DNA of 7,527 nt from an uncultured Clostridium sp. (GCA_947244675.1 CAMXLV010000087.1:1-7527); one strand, 5' to 3'; positions 1 through 6,715 are shown, counted from the stretch's first letter. Made by a program: numbers and translations. Notes: generated by a model from the letters alone, not told the origin.

Positions 1-241
1 GTCTCATTCCTAAAACTCTTTTTGAAGCTTCTCTTACAACGGCAAATGCTTCTGGTAATATGTCATCTAATGTTTTACCTTCTTCTAATTGTTTCTTAAA
101 GTAGTTTGTTTTTTCTCTTAACTCACTATCTTTTAATTTTGACATTTCTTCTTCTAGTCCATTAATTTTTTCTACTAATGGCATAATTCTTTTTACTTCT
201 TTTTCACTGTATGATTTGAATATCTTGTTTAATATACTCAT
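1..241 (-). CDS. secA: Preprotein translocase ATPase SecA, N-terminal part (runs off the window)
   Basis: SecA is the motor ATPase that drives unfolded preproteins through the SecYEG channel at the cytoplasmic membrane. Only the first 80 codons are present. They read [18 protein letters not shown] at the start and end in [18 protein letters not shown], the signature leading into the first nucleotide-binding domain of SecA; the segment between has the usual '[26 protein letters not shown]' pattern. The ATG at 241 is preceded by a purine-rich site (GAAGGGACGG) about nine bases upstream and by a good promoter at 287-315. The gene continues past position 1, so Walker and DEAD motifs are not visible. 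It is transcribed divergently from the DUF1980 gene. The identification is firm from this short but very conserved stretch. The Shine-Dalgarno is slightly odd in having a C inside an otherwise GGGAGG-like run. Confidence 0.95.
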   Translation of the reverse strand, partial: MSILNKIFKSYSEKEVKRIMPLVEKINGLEEEMSKLKDSELREKTNYFKKQLEEGKTLDDILPEAFAVVREASKRVLGMR

Positions 242-286
242 TTTTTGTTTTCCGTCCCTTCTTTTTCTTCACTTTTTACCTTTGAT

Positions 287-315
287 ACTATATCATGAAA
301 ATTGCTTTTTAGCAA
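287..315 (-). promoter_or_regulatory. Promoter of secA
   Basis: On the minus strand TTGCTA (310-315) and TATAGT (287-292) are separated by exactly 17 bases, a good match to the housekeeping sigma-A consensus. The -10 box lies about 45 bases upstream of the secA start codon. No operator or riboswitch is evident between the promoter and the gene. Confidence 0.65.
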
Positions 316-462
316 GTATTTTTTCAATTTAATTTTTAAAAAACCTATCTCCTCAAATTTCATAAAAAGAGGCAAAATTTCTTAAAAACTGATATAGTAA
401 TGAATATATTTTTTTCTATAACATATACTCAAATAACAATATTTAGAAAAAGGAGTCTTCCT

Positions 463-1012
463 ATGTTTATTTATCATGTAAAAATCAATGGCAGTAAAAC
501 CTTTAAAACCTTCTTTCTTGGCATTATCATTTTTGTAATTATCATTCTTGGCATTGTAAGTTTTAAAATATTTAAAGGAGCTATTAACTCTTTTCAAAAC
601 ACTTCTTGTTTACCAAAAAATCAAGTTACTCAATTATCTTCTAGAAATTACACAAATATCTTAAAAGCAGTTCATGAAGACATCGATAATTATATAGGAA
701 TTAAAATTAATTTTACAGGCTATATTTATCGTGTTTTAGACTTACAAGAAAATCAATTCATTTTGGCAAGAGATATGATCATTTCTTCCGATTTTCAATC
801 TGTAGTAGTTGGTTTTTTATGCGAATCCAACCAAGCCAAAGAGCTTGAAAACAACACTTGGATTGAATTAACACGGTGAAATTACAAAAGGAAACTATCA
901 TGGCGATATGCCAATCATAAAAGTTACACATATTCAAAAAACCAATAAACCAAACGATGAATTTGTATATCCACCAGATGAAAGTTATATTCCAACTAAT
1001 GGTTTATTATAA
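463..1012 (+). CDS. Membrane-anchored YcgQ/DUF1980-like (TIGR03943-type) protein, read through one +1 shift
   Basis: After a +1 shift the gene encodes about 182 residues. Residues about 17-37 form one hydrophobic membrane segment. Residues about 65-165 resemble the C-terminal OB-like domain of YcgQ family proteins (DUF1980/TIGR03943), with the pattern 'YIGIKINFTGYIYR', a middle 'NQFILARDMI' strand, 'NNTWIELTGEI', then 'GDMPIIKVTHIQ' and a final 'FVYPP'. In Bacillus, YcgQ is encoded with a permease-like partner (YcgR); no partner is visible here and the biochemical function is unknown. The ATG at 463 is chosen because AAAGGAG lies eight bases before it; an upstream ATG at 400 has no such site. 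Frame 1 stops at TGA 877-879 just after Thr137. Skipping C874 restores Gly-Glu-Ile and the rest of the domain to TAA at 1010-1012. A weak -10 (TATAGT, 393-398) without a clear -35 is the only promoter candidate. Family assignment is fairly confident; whether the shift is decoded, a mutation or an error is discussed in the findings. Confidence 0.75.
874..877 (+). other. Putative +1 recoding site (CGGT) in the DUF1980-like gene
   Basis: The codon after ACA (Thr137) is an in-frame CGG followed by A-free TGA overlap: zero-frame reading gives ACA CGG TGA and stops. Reading CGGT as one glycine, or skipping the C, gives ACA-C-GGT-GAA and continues 45 more codons of family-like sequence. The restored glycine falls where YcgQ-type proteins carry a conserved glycine in their 'W-V-E-V-x-G-x-I' strand. 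The single extra C is seen directly; decoding is inferred. Confidence 0.55.
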
Positions 1013-1024
1013 AACAATAGTATC

Positions 1025-1053
1025 TTTACTTTTCCTCCAAAATATGATAAAAT
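1025..1053 (+). promoter_or_regulatory. Probable promoter of guaA
   Basis: TTTACT (1025-1030) and TAAAAT (1048-1053) are spaced by 17 bases, an acceptable sigma-A promoter that starts just after the stop of the upstream gene. There is no terminator between the two genes, so some read-through is possible. The leader before the start codon is only about 25 bases, too short for a purine riboswitch. Confidence 0.45.
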
Positions 1054-1083
1054 AAAACAAATTTAATTGTGGAGGTAAAACAA

Positions 1084-2619
1084 GTGAAAAATGAACTAAT
1101 ACTAATCTTAGACTTTGGTGGGCAATACAATCAATTAATTGCCAGACGTGTCAGAGAATGTAATGTATACTCAGAAGTTGTGCCTTATGACATAAATATC
1201 GAAAAAATCAAAGAAAAAAATCCAAAAGGAATTATTTTTACAGGAGGACCTGCTAGTGTTTATGCAGAAGATGCACCAAAATGCAATCCAGAAATATTTA
1301 AACTAGGAATCCCTATCCTTGGTATTTGTTATGGAATGCAATTAATGACACATCACTTAGGGGGAAATGTAGCAAGAGCAAACAAACGTGAATATGGAAC
1401 AATTGATGTTTCTATTGATACTACTTCCCTTCTTTTCCAAGGATTCGAAAACAAAAATGGATTTTTAATGAGTCATACTGACTATGTAGAAACCGTACCA
1501 GAAGGATTCAAAAATATAGGATCTACTCCATCTTGTCCTAATGCTGCTATGGAAAATCCAGAAAAAAAATTATATGGTATTCAATTCCATCCAGAGGTAA
1601 ATCATTCTATTGATGGTATTCAAGTCATTAAAAACTTTTTATTCAACATCTGTCATTGCAAAGGTGACTGGATCATTTCCTCTTTTGCACAAGAAAGTAT
1701 TCAAAAACTAAAAGAAAAAATTGGAGATAAAAAAGCTTTATGTGCATTATCAGGAGGTGTTGATTCTTCTGTTGCCGCTGTATTATTATCAAAAGCAATT
1801 GGAAAAAATCTAACTTGTATTTTTGTTGACCATGGTCTTCTTCGCAAAAACGAAGGAGATGAAGTAGAAGAAATTTTTAGAAATCAATTTGATATTAACT
1901 TAATTCGTGTTAATGCCAAAGAACGTTTCTTAGAAAAATTAGCAGGTGTATCAGATCCAGAAACAAAAAGAAAAATTATTGGAGAAGAATTTATCAGAGT
2001 TTTTGAAGAAGAAGCCAAAAAAATAGGAACTGTTGATTTTTTAGTACAAGGAACCATTTATCCAGATGTTATAGAAAGTGGATTAGGCAAAAGTTCTGTT
2101 ATTAAAAGTCATCACAATGTTGGTGGACTACCTGACTATGTAGATTTTAAAGAAATTGTAGAACCATTAAGAGATTTGTTCAAGGATGAAGTAAGAAAAA
2201 CTGGATTAGAATTAGGAATTCCAGAAAACTTAGTTTATCGACAACCATTTCCTGGGCCAGGACTAGCTATCCGTGTAATTGGAGACATTACAGATGACAA
2301 ACTAACCATTTTAAAAAATGCTGATAGTATTTTTAGAGAAGAAATCGCAAATGCTGGTCTTCATAAAAATATCAACCAATATTTTGCCGTTTTAACCAAT
2401 CTAAAGTCAGTTGGTGTTATGGGAGATGAAAGAACTTATGATTATACTATTGCTCTTCGTGCTGTTGAAACCACTGATTTTATGACAAGCGTTTGGAGTA
2501 AAATCCCTTATGAAATTTTAGAAAAAGTATCTTCTCGTATTGTAAATGAAGTAAAACACGTAAACAGAGTTGTTTATGACATCACTTCAAAACCACCAGC
2601 AACAATTGAGTGGGAATAA
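1084..2619 (+). CDS. guaA: GMP synthase (glutamine-hydrolysing)
   Basis: GuaA converts XMP to GMP using ATP and glutamine, the last step of guanine nucleotide synthesis in the cytoplasm. The protein has 511 residues, as usual for the family. The N-terminal class I glutamine amidotransferase shows the nucleophile in GICYGMQ (Cys82) and the rest of the triad in HPEV (His169, Glu171). The ATP-pyrophosphatase domain has the PP-loop SGGVDSS (223-229), and the C-terminal dimerisation/XMP domain carries [15 protein letters not shown] and ends in KPPATIEWE. The start is the GTG at 1084, eight bases after GGAGG (1071-1075). A GTG at 1069 would lie across that ribosome binding site and is rejected. Arginine codons include CGT, AGA and CGA (2239-2241), but no in-frame CGG. 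A strong terminator follows 10 bases after the stop. All key residues are present. Confidence 0.98.
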   Translation: MKNELILILDFGGQYNQLIARRVRECNVYSEVVPYDINIEKIKEKNPKGIIFTGGPASVYAEDAPKCNPEIFKLGIPILGICYGMQLMTHHLGGNVARANKREYGTIDVSIDTTSLLFQGFENKNGFLMSHTDYVETVPEGFKNIGSTPSCPNAAMENPEKKLYGIQFHPEVNHSIDGIQVIKNFLFNICHCKGDWIISSFAQESIQKLKEKIGDKKALCALSGGVDSSVAAVLLSKAIGKNLTCIFVDHGLLRKNEGDEVEEIFRNQFDINLIRVNAKERFLEKLAGVSDPETKRKIIGEEFIRVFEEEAKKIGTVDFLVQGTIYPDVIESGLGKSSVIKSHHNVGGLPDYVDFKEIVEPLRDLFKDEVRKTGLELGIPENLVYRQPFPGPGLAIRVIGDITDDKLTILKNADSIFREEIANAGLHKNINQYFAVLTNLKSVGVMGDERTYDYTIALRAVETTDFMTSVWSKIPYEILEKVSSRIVNEVKHVNRVVYDITSKPPATIEWE

Positions 2620-2629
2620 TAAAAATATC

Positions 2630-2666
2630 AAAATATACCTAATGGTCTTTCCATTGGGTATATTTT
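2630..2666. terminator. Bidirectional terminator between guaA and the ytvI-like gene
   Basis: A 16-base-pair stem (2630-2645 with 2651-2666, a single G-U wobble) closes a five-base loop. The stem begins with an A run and ends with a T run, so it can work on both strands. It lies between two convergent genes and serves both. Confidence 0.85.
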
Positions 2667-2675
2667 ACATTTCCA

Positions 2676-3773
2676 TCAATTTCTATCAAATATAGTTTTA
2701 AATACACCTTGATCAATTAAACTTGCAAAAATGTTTTTAAAAATAATCAAAATAATTGGCCCAATTAGTAATCCCATAATCCCAATTACTTTAAATCCTG
2801 TATACATTGCAATTAATGTAAAAATTGGATGAACTCCAATATTTTTACTAACTAGTTTTGGTTCCAATATTTGTCTTGCAACAGACATAATAATTAATAA
2901 AACAACAATAGCAATTCCTAAATTAAAATCTCCATTAAGAGCACAGATGATCGCCCATGGAATCATAACCGTTCCAGAACCAAGAATGGGCAATGCATCT
3001 ATAAATCCAATAAATAGAGCCATTAATAAAGGATATTGTATCGAAAATCCCATAAATTGCAACAAATAAAGCCCAATGAGAGAAATAACAAAAGATACTA
3101 GTACTAACATTGCCTCAGCTTTTAAATAGCCTCCTAATGTTTGAATTAAATCTTTCATATGTCTTCCTATTTTTCTAACCCATACTTTTGGTAAATGATG
3201 TTCTACTTGATCTAAAATATAAATTTTATCTACACAAATAAAATAAAGAGCAACTACAGAAATTCCAACACAAATAGCAATAGATGGTAAACTCGTTACA
3301 ATATTGATTAGCCCTGTTAAAGAATTTCTTAGCCAATTAGAAGCGGTTTTTAATAAATCTCCTGTTGAACTTTGAATAACATTTAATACTTCATCTGATA
3401 AATGAATTTTATCAAATTGAAAACTTTGTATTAATCCTTGAAATTGTAGATAAGCTTTGTCAAAATAATTGTTTAAACCTTGTAGTAAGCTAGAAGATTC
3501 CGAAAATAATGTAATTAGAATCCATGTTAAACTTCCTACAATGATTGCTGATACTAATAAGAAAATAATAATAGAACTTGTTCTTCTTGTTAATTTCATT
3601 TTCGCCATAATCCATTTAATCGCTGGTTCTATCATTAAAGATATAATAAAAGCAACTAAAAAAGGCATATAAAAAATAGACAAATTTAAAGCTACATACA
3701 ATCCTATTAAAAGCAATACTACATATAATATATTTTTTACTACCCTTGTCCAATAAGATACATCAATTACCAT
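2676..3773 (-). CDS. ytvI: Sporulation membrane protein of the YtvI / AI-2E transporter family
   Basis: This is a 365-residue polytopic membrane protein of the AI-2E exporter-like family (UPF0118), most like the YtvI branch. YtvI is associated with sporulation in Bacillus, but its transported substrate is unknown. Hydrophobic segments lie at about 13-31, 33-52, 66-90, 155-180, 220-240, 245-280, 284-297 and 317-350, with a hydrophilic extracellular-type stretch at 91-150. Family motifs are LPILGSGTVMIPW (261-273) and RQILEPKLVSKNIGVHP (300-316). The ATG at 3773 follows GGAGAGAAAAT, a good ribosome binding site. No clear promoter is visible in the short gap to the upstream terminator at 3804-3831. 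Two CGG trinucleotides occur on its coding strand, but both are split between codons (ACG-GTT and TCG-GAA). Membership in the AI-2E family is very secure; the YtvI subfamily name is likely. Confidence 0.85.
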   Translation of the reverse strand: MVIDVSYWTRVVKNILYVVLLLIGLYVALNLSIFYMPFLVAFIISLMIEPAIKWIMAKMKLTRRTSSIIIFLLVSAIIVGSLTWILITLFSESSSLLQGLNNYFDKAYLQFQGLIQSFQFDKIHLSDEVLNVIQSSTGDLLKTASNWLRNSLTGLINIVTSLPSIAICVGISVVALYFICVDKIYILDQVEHHLPKVWVRKIGRHMKDLIQTLGGYLKAEAMLVLVSFVISLIGLYLLQFMGFSIQYPLLMALFIGFIDALPILGSGTVMIPWAIICALNGDFNLGIAIVVLLIIMSVARQILEPKLVSKNIGVHPIFTLIAMYTGFKVIGIMGLLIGPIILIIFKNIFASLIDQGVFKTIFDRN

Positions 3774-3803
3774 ATTTTCTCTCCTTTCTTTTTTATTGTA
3801 TGT

Positions 3804-3831
3804 AAAAGAACGGCATAATATCCGTTCTTTT
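3804..3831 (-). terminator. Terminator after the CBS-domain gene
   Basis: A perfect ten-base-pair stem (3804-3813 with 3822-3831, AAAAGAACGG and its complement) encloses an eight-base loop, with T-rich sequence after it on the minus strand. It sits about 20 bases beyond the stop of the CBS-domain gene and upstream of the ytvI-like gene, which is therefore probably transcribed separately. Confidence 0.7.
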
Positions 3832-3849
3832 CTTAATTACTTATCAATT

Positions 3850-4296
3850 TTATTGAGCATTTTTATTTTCCTTACAATTACAAATTCCTTTTATTGTTGT
3901 AACAACTTCATTTACTCCTAAGTCTCTTTCATTTTGTGCTAAATTTCCTAATGATAATATCCCTATTACTTTATTATTTTGATCACATACTGGTAATCTT
4001 CTAATTTGGTTTTGTGTCATTTTACTCTCAGCATTAGTCATTTCGTCATCTTCCTTACAAGTACAAACATTGCAAGTCATAATATCACTTACTTTGCAAG
4101 TTTTTGTATCTTTTTCACAAGCTACTGCACGAAGTAAAATATCTCTATCTGTAACAATTCCACAAATACAATCATTATCATCACAAACTGGTATACATCC
4201 TATATGATTTTCACTCATTAATTTTGCTACCTGATTCAAATTAGCATCTGGTGTTACACAGCATACTTCATTACACATACAATCTTTTACTTTCAT
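3850..4296 (-). CDS. Cysteine-rich protein with two CBS domains
   Basis: The 148-residue protein is a stand-alone CBS pair (about residues 7-60 and 71-125). Such small soluble proteins usually bind adenine nucleotides and act as energy or ligand sensors, but the target here is unknown. Domain marks are VTPDANLNQVAKLMSENHIG and GIVTDRDILLRAVA in the first repeat and MTQNQIRRLPV and VIGILSLGNLA in the second. The ATG at 4296 is preceded by AAGGTGG at the right distance; a longer in-frame reading up to 4398 has no ribosome binding site and an unrelated sequence. The striking feature is 16 cysteines (6, 8, 12, 13, 34, 38, 43, 45, 60, 67, 75, 78, 80, 104, 139, 141), several as CxC or CC, mostly where family members have other residues. 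This suggests metal binding or thiol sensing, which is inference. The gene appears monocistronic. Confidence 0.9.
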   Translation of the reverse strand: MKVKDCMCNEVCCVTPDANLNQVAKLMSENHIGCIPVCDDNDCICGIVTDRDILLRAVACEKDTKTCKVSDIMTCNVCTCKEDDEMTNAESKMTQNQIRRLPVCDQNNKVIGILSLGNLAQNERDLGVNEVVTTIKGICNCKENKNAQ

Positions 4297-4398
4297 TTTT
4301 TTACCACCTTTCAAAATTTTCTCAATCTTAGTTTTACCGTTTTCTAGAAATATATTCGAGAAAATAGAGCGAAAAATGGATTTTTTTGTATAAAACAT

Positions 4399-4427
4399 TT
4401 GACATTTATTAAAAATTATGTTAATAT
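4399..4427 (+). promoter_or_regulatory. Strong promoter of the tRNA-like transcript
   Basis: A perfect TTGACA (4399-4404) is separated by 17 bases from TAATAT (4422-4427), the best promoter match in the window. Transcription would start near 4433-4435, about 45 bases before the tRNA-like body. Its strength fits a stable RNA gene and argues that the tRNA-like sequence is expressed and not a relic. Confidence 0.75.
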
Positions 4428-4435
4428 ATAGAAAG

Positions 4436-4474
4436 TTTCAAAAATTTTGAAATCAGAAACCTTTTCGTTTCTGG
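4436..4474 (+). ncRNA. Two-hairpin leader of the tRNA-like transcript
   Basis: The predicted 5' end of the transcript folds into two hairpins before the tRNA body: TTTCAAA paired with TTTGAAA (4436-4442 with 4446-4452), then CAGAAAC paired with GTTTCTG (4454-4460 with 4467-4473) around a six-base loop. They may be processing signals for RNase P or other nucleases. The first is AT-rich and could be chance; the second is clean. Confidence 0.4.
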
Positions 4475-4477
4475 TAA

Positions 4478-4552
4478 AGCCTAATAACTCAATTGGCAGA
4501 GTGTGTGAAGTTACCCTTCACAAGGATGCAGGTTCGAGTCCTGCTTAGGCTA
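4478..4552 (+). tRNA. tRNA-like gene with enlarged anticodon arm (identity uncertain)
   Basis: The 75-base sequence folds into a full cloverleaf. The acceptor stem AGCCTAA pairs with TTAGGCT (4478-4484 with 4545-4551), followed by discriminator A4552 and no encoded CCA. It has U8, a D-stem ACTC/GAGT with a GG-containing D-loop, a five-base variable region ending in T48 (a possible A15-U48 pair), and a perfect T-arm GCAGG-TTCGAGT-CCTGC. The anticodon arm is two bases longer than normal. It can be drawn as TGTGA/TCACA closing a nine-base loop AGTTACCCT, or as six pairs closing GTTACCC. With the seven-base loop the anticodon would be TAC (valine), but G32 and C37 are abnormal. Shifting by one gives ACC (glycine-type). 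The A1-U72 pair is also uncommon. It has its own strong promoter and terminator. Possibilities are a frameshift-type or quadruplet-reading tRNA, a tRNA used outside translation, or a diverged tRNA. That it is tRNA-shaped is clear; what it decodes is not. Confidence 0.75.
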
Positions 4553-4555
4553 AGT

Positions 4556-4594
4556 CACCAAATTATTTATATGTCCCTATATACTAGTTTGGTG
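4556..4594 (+). ncRNA. Long hairpin directly after the tRNA-like body
   Basis: CACCAAATTA (4556-4565) pairs with TAGTTTGGTG (4585-4594), one G-U wobble included. After a small TT/C internal loop comes a further TATAT/ATATA stem and the loop GTCCCT. No T-run follows, so it is not a typical terminator. It starts three bases after the discriminator base and may guide 3' maturation or be a separate structural element of the transcript. Confidence 0.5.
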
Positions 4595-4603
4595 TACAAA
4601 TAA

Positions 4604-4650
4604 AGAATGTCCCTTGGTAGATTCGCTCTAACAGGGGGCATTCTCTTTTC
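4604..4650. terminator. Bidirectional terminator after the tRNA-like gene
   Basis: A 13-base-pair stem (4604-4616 with 4632-4644, two G-U wobbles) is continued after one G/A mismatch by TAGA/TCTA around the loop TTCGC. A TCTTTT tail follows on the plus strand and an AT-rich tail on the minus strand. It ends the tRNA-like transcript and, on the other strand, the proline-rich protein gene whose stop codon is at 4650-4652. Confidence 0.8.
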
Positions 4651-5225
4651 TAAACTTCATAAATATCGGAAAAATCTTGATAACGTGGCATCATGTTTCC
4701 AGGTCCTCCCATAGGAGGAAAAGGTGGTCTCATCATTGGGGGCCTATTAGGTGGCATTGGAGGACGATTTCCTGGTCTTCCAGGTCTTCTTAGTAATTCT
4801 CTAATTAATAAAATTCTAATTAAATCTTGCAATCCTCTATTTCTAAATTGTCTATCTTCCCCTCTATTTTCGTATTCCTTTTTAGTTTCTGATACATTAC
4901 TACTTCTATTTCCAGGTTTAGTTCCTACTTCATTATTTAAATTAATGGTAACATTAATTTCATTATCACTCTCTACAGATAAATAAATTTCATTCGTTAA
5001 TTTTTCAATTAATTCAGGTGTTACTGGAGCAGTAATATTGCAACAAGCTTTATTTACCATTGGATACACTACTTTATAAATTTCTGGATAACATGCTTCT
5101 ATCATTTCATTTGACTGATTATCTTGCATACTAGTTATTCTATTTGGCATCATAGGATCTTGCATTCCATAATTAGGATATCCTAAAATACTTCTTATGT
5201 ATTCCTCATATGTTTCATGATACAT
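4650..5225 (-). CDS. Unrecognised protein with proline-rich C-terminal tail, perhaps spore-associated
   Basis: I do not recognise this 191-residue protein. It is soluble and has no signal peptide. The N-terminus (MYHETYEEYIRSILGYP) is rich in tyrosine and methionine. A central part (about 40-85) holds Cys45 and a CC pair (61-62) in a helical-looking stretch. Residues 86-130 are polar and asparagine-rich, 131-147 form an arginine/leucine helix (LIRILLIRELL), and 148-181 are a proline/arginine/methionine/glycine tail with repeated RPP and RPG units. This composition recalls spore coat or surface proteins, which is only a guess. The ATG at 5225 is chosen because GGGAGG (5235-5240) lies nine bases upstream; a longer reading would run into murD without a start signal. 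The promoter in the 55-base gap resembles a late-sporulation type. It follows murD on the same strand. Confidence 0.8.
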   Translation of the reverse strand: MYHETYEEYIRSILGYPNYGMQDPMMPNRITSMQDNQSNEMIEACYPEIYKVVYPMVNKACCNITAPVTPELIEKLTNEIYLSVESDNEINVTINLNNEVGTKPGNRSSNVSETKKEYENRGEDRQFRNRGLQDLIRILLIRELLRRPGRPGNRPPMPPNRPPMMRPPFPPMGGPGNMMPRYQDFSDIYEV

Positions 5226-5251
5226 ATAATATAACCTCCCTTTCGTTTTTA

Positions 5252-5281
5252 TATTATATGTAAAAAAACAAAAAATGTTAT
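5252..5281 (-). promoter_or_regulatory. Candidate promoter of the proline-rich protein gene (sigma-A or sigma-K type)
   Basis: On the minus strand a perfect TATAAT (5253-5258) lies 17 bases from ATAACA (5276-5281), a weak -35. The same bases also fit the sigma-K pattern AC-N16-CATANNNTA: AC at 5277-5278 and CATATAATA at 5252-5260. In such AT-rich sequence either fit may be fortuitous. Confidence 0.4.
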
Positions 5282-6672
5282 TAAACAAAACTTTTAAATT
5301 GATTTCCTCTATCTGCAAAGTCTTTAAACATATCAAAACTTGCACTAGCAGGAGAAAACAATACAACATCTCCTGGTTTAGCTAATTTTTTAGCTAATGT
5401 AACCGTTTCTTTTAAGTCTTCACACATGAAAATATCTATTTGCTTATTTTGTTCTTCCAATTCTTCTTTTACCACATCAAAAATTTTACCAGATGTCTGC
5501 CCTATTAATAGCAATGCTTTCACTTTTTCTACAATTGGTTTTGCTAATGGTTTATAATCCAAGTTTTTATCATAACCACCTGAAATTAGTACAATTGGTT
5601 CATCAAAAGCATTTAATCCTGATAATGTTCTAGTAGGAGAAGAACTCGCCGAATCATTATACCATTTTACTTCTTCCCTTTCTGTTACAAATTCAAGCCT
5701 ATGTTCTACTGGCTTAAATTCTTTTATTGCTTCTATAATTACTTCTATTGGTGCAAAATCTTTAGTTACTGCAATAGCAATTGCCATATTTTCTAAATTA
5801 TGTTTTCCTCTTAAGATAGCCTCTTCTCCATTAAAAATATGTGTTCGAATTCTGTCTTCACATTTCTTTATTACTTTACCATCTACAATAAAACCATTTT
5901 CTAACTTCTGCTTACTACTAAAAAATGTTACTTTACCATTTGCTTCTTTGTCACAATTTTTAGTAATTTCATTGTCATAATTTAAAATCAATTTTCCATT
6001 TTCTTTTTTATATTTAAAAATATTTTTTTTGGATTCTATATATTCTTCATAATCTTTATGAATATTTAAATGATTTGGTGTTATATTAGTAATAACTGCA
6101 ATATCTGGACTAACTTCCATTCCCATTAATTGAAAGCTACTTAATTCTAAAACAACAATATCCTCTGGCAACATTTCTGGAAGCTTTGTAAATAATGGTG
6201 TCCCAATATTCCCACCTAAAAAGGTAGTATAATTAGCTTTTTGTAAAATATGATGAATTAAGCTAGTAGTTGTTGTTTTTCCATCACTCCCTGTTATACC
6301 TATTATCTTAGCAGGACACATTTTCATTAACATTTCTATTTCTGTAGTAACAATTGCGCCCCTATCTGCTTCTTGTTTTAATTCTGGTCTTGTCGGCAAA
6401 CAACTTGGTGAACGAAAAATTAAGTCAAATCCCTTTAAATTTTCTAAACAATTTTTTCCTAAATAGAAAGAAAAACCATAGGTTGTAATTTTATCCATAA
6501 TAGATTTTGGAATTGCTTCTATCTTTCTTTCATCAAAAATCGTAACATTTGCCTTTTTTTCGTATAAATAATCTAACAATGGTAAATTACTAACACCTAA
6601 TCCTATGATAGTCACTTTTCTAAATTTTATGTATTCATTAAATTCTTCTAACTTTTCATTTCTAAAACTCAT
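5281..6672 (-). CDS. murD: UDP-N-acetylmuramoyl-L-alanine--D-glutamate ligase MurD
   Basis: MurD adds D-glutamate to UDP-MurNAc-L-alanine with ATP, a cytoplasmic step of peptidoglycan precursor synthesis. The 463-residue protein has the family length. The N-terminal UDP-binding Rossmann-like domain shows VTIIGLGVSN (20-29). The central ATPase domain carries the P-loop GITGSDGKTTT (125-135), NITPNHLNIH and YIESKKNIF, which contains the lysine usually carbamylated. The C-terminal domain begins around EHRLEFV and includes NDSASSSPTRTL and later LFSPASASFDMFKDF, the D-glutamate-binding end. The ATG at 6672 follows GGGAGG (6678-6683) by five bases. The gene is not in a mur/fts cluster here; its only same-strand neighbour is the proline-rich protein gene 55 bases downstream. 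CGG on the coding strand occurs only split between codons (ACG-GTT, TCG-GCG). Identification is very secure. Confidence 0.97.
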   Translation of the reverse strand: MSFRNEKLEEFNEYIKFRKVTIIGLGVSNLPLLDYLYEKKANVTIFDERKIEAIPKSIMDKITTYGFSFYLGKNCLENLKGFDLIFRSPSCLPTRPELKQEADRGAIVTTEIEMLMKMCPAKIIGITGSDGKTTTTSLIHHILQKANYTTFLGGNIGTPLFTKLPEMLPEDIVVLELSSFQLMGMEVSPDIAVITNITPNHLNIHKDYEEYIESKKNIFKYKKENGKLILNYDNEITKNCDKEANGKVTFFSSKQKLENGFIVDGKVIKKCEDRIRTHIFNGEEAILRGKHNLENMAIAIAVTKDFAPIEVIIEAIKEFKPVEHRLEFVTEREEVKWYNDSASSSPTRTLSGLNAFDEPIVLISGGYDKNLDYKPLAKPIVEKVKALLLIGQTSGKIFDVVKEELEEQNKQIDIFMCEDLKETVTLAKKLAKPGDVVLFSPASASFDMFKDFADRGNQFKSFV

Positions 6673-6715
6673 TTTTTCCTCCCATTTATTGTATTCTTTC
6701 TTTTCATTTTTGTTA

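Noticed and set aside
242..270. The secA ribosome binding site GGGACGG looks like GGGAGG with an extra C before GG, as at the three coding sites
   Set aside because: It is untranslated, so decoding cannot apply, and many natural Shine-Dalgarno sites are imperfect. It is kept only as a caution: if reads show C absent here too, a systematic insertion error before GG would be the better explanation of the coding sites.
1069..1083. A GTG at 1069 as the start of guaA
   Set aside because: It would place the GGAGG ribosome binding site inside the coding region. The GTG at 1084 has correct spacing and matches the family's N-terminus.
1013..1083. Purine riboswitch or attenuator in front of guaA
   Set aside because: Only about 70 bases separate it from the upstream gene, with no conserved three-way junction and no terminator hairpin.
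4297..4398. N-terminal extension of the CBS-domain protein
   Set aside because: The extra 34 residues are unrelated to CBS proteins and lack a ribosome binding site, whereas the ATG at 4296 has AAGGTGG in front of it.
4504..4522. The odd tRNA as a direct four-base reader of CGGN, or of the P-site quadruplets ACAC, CATC or CCAC
   Set aside because: Full pairing would need NCCG, GTGT, GATG or GTGG in the loop. The loop holds TTACCC, so complete quadruplet pairing fails; only the weaker partial-pairing idea is kept as a finding.
5226..5369. N-terminal extension of the proline-rich protein overlapping murD
   Set aside because: It overlaps the conserved C-terminus of murD on the same strand in another frame and would bury the GGGAGG site used for the start at 5225.
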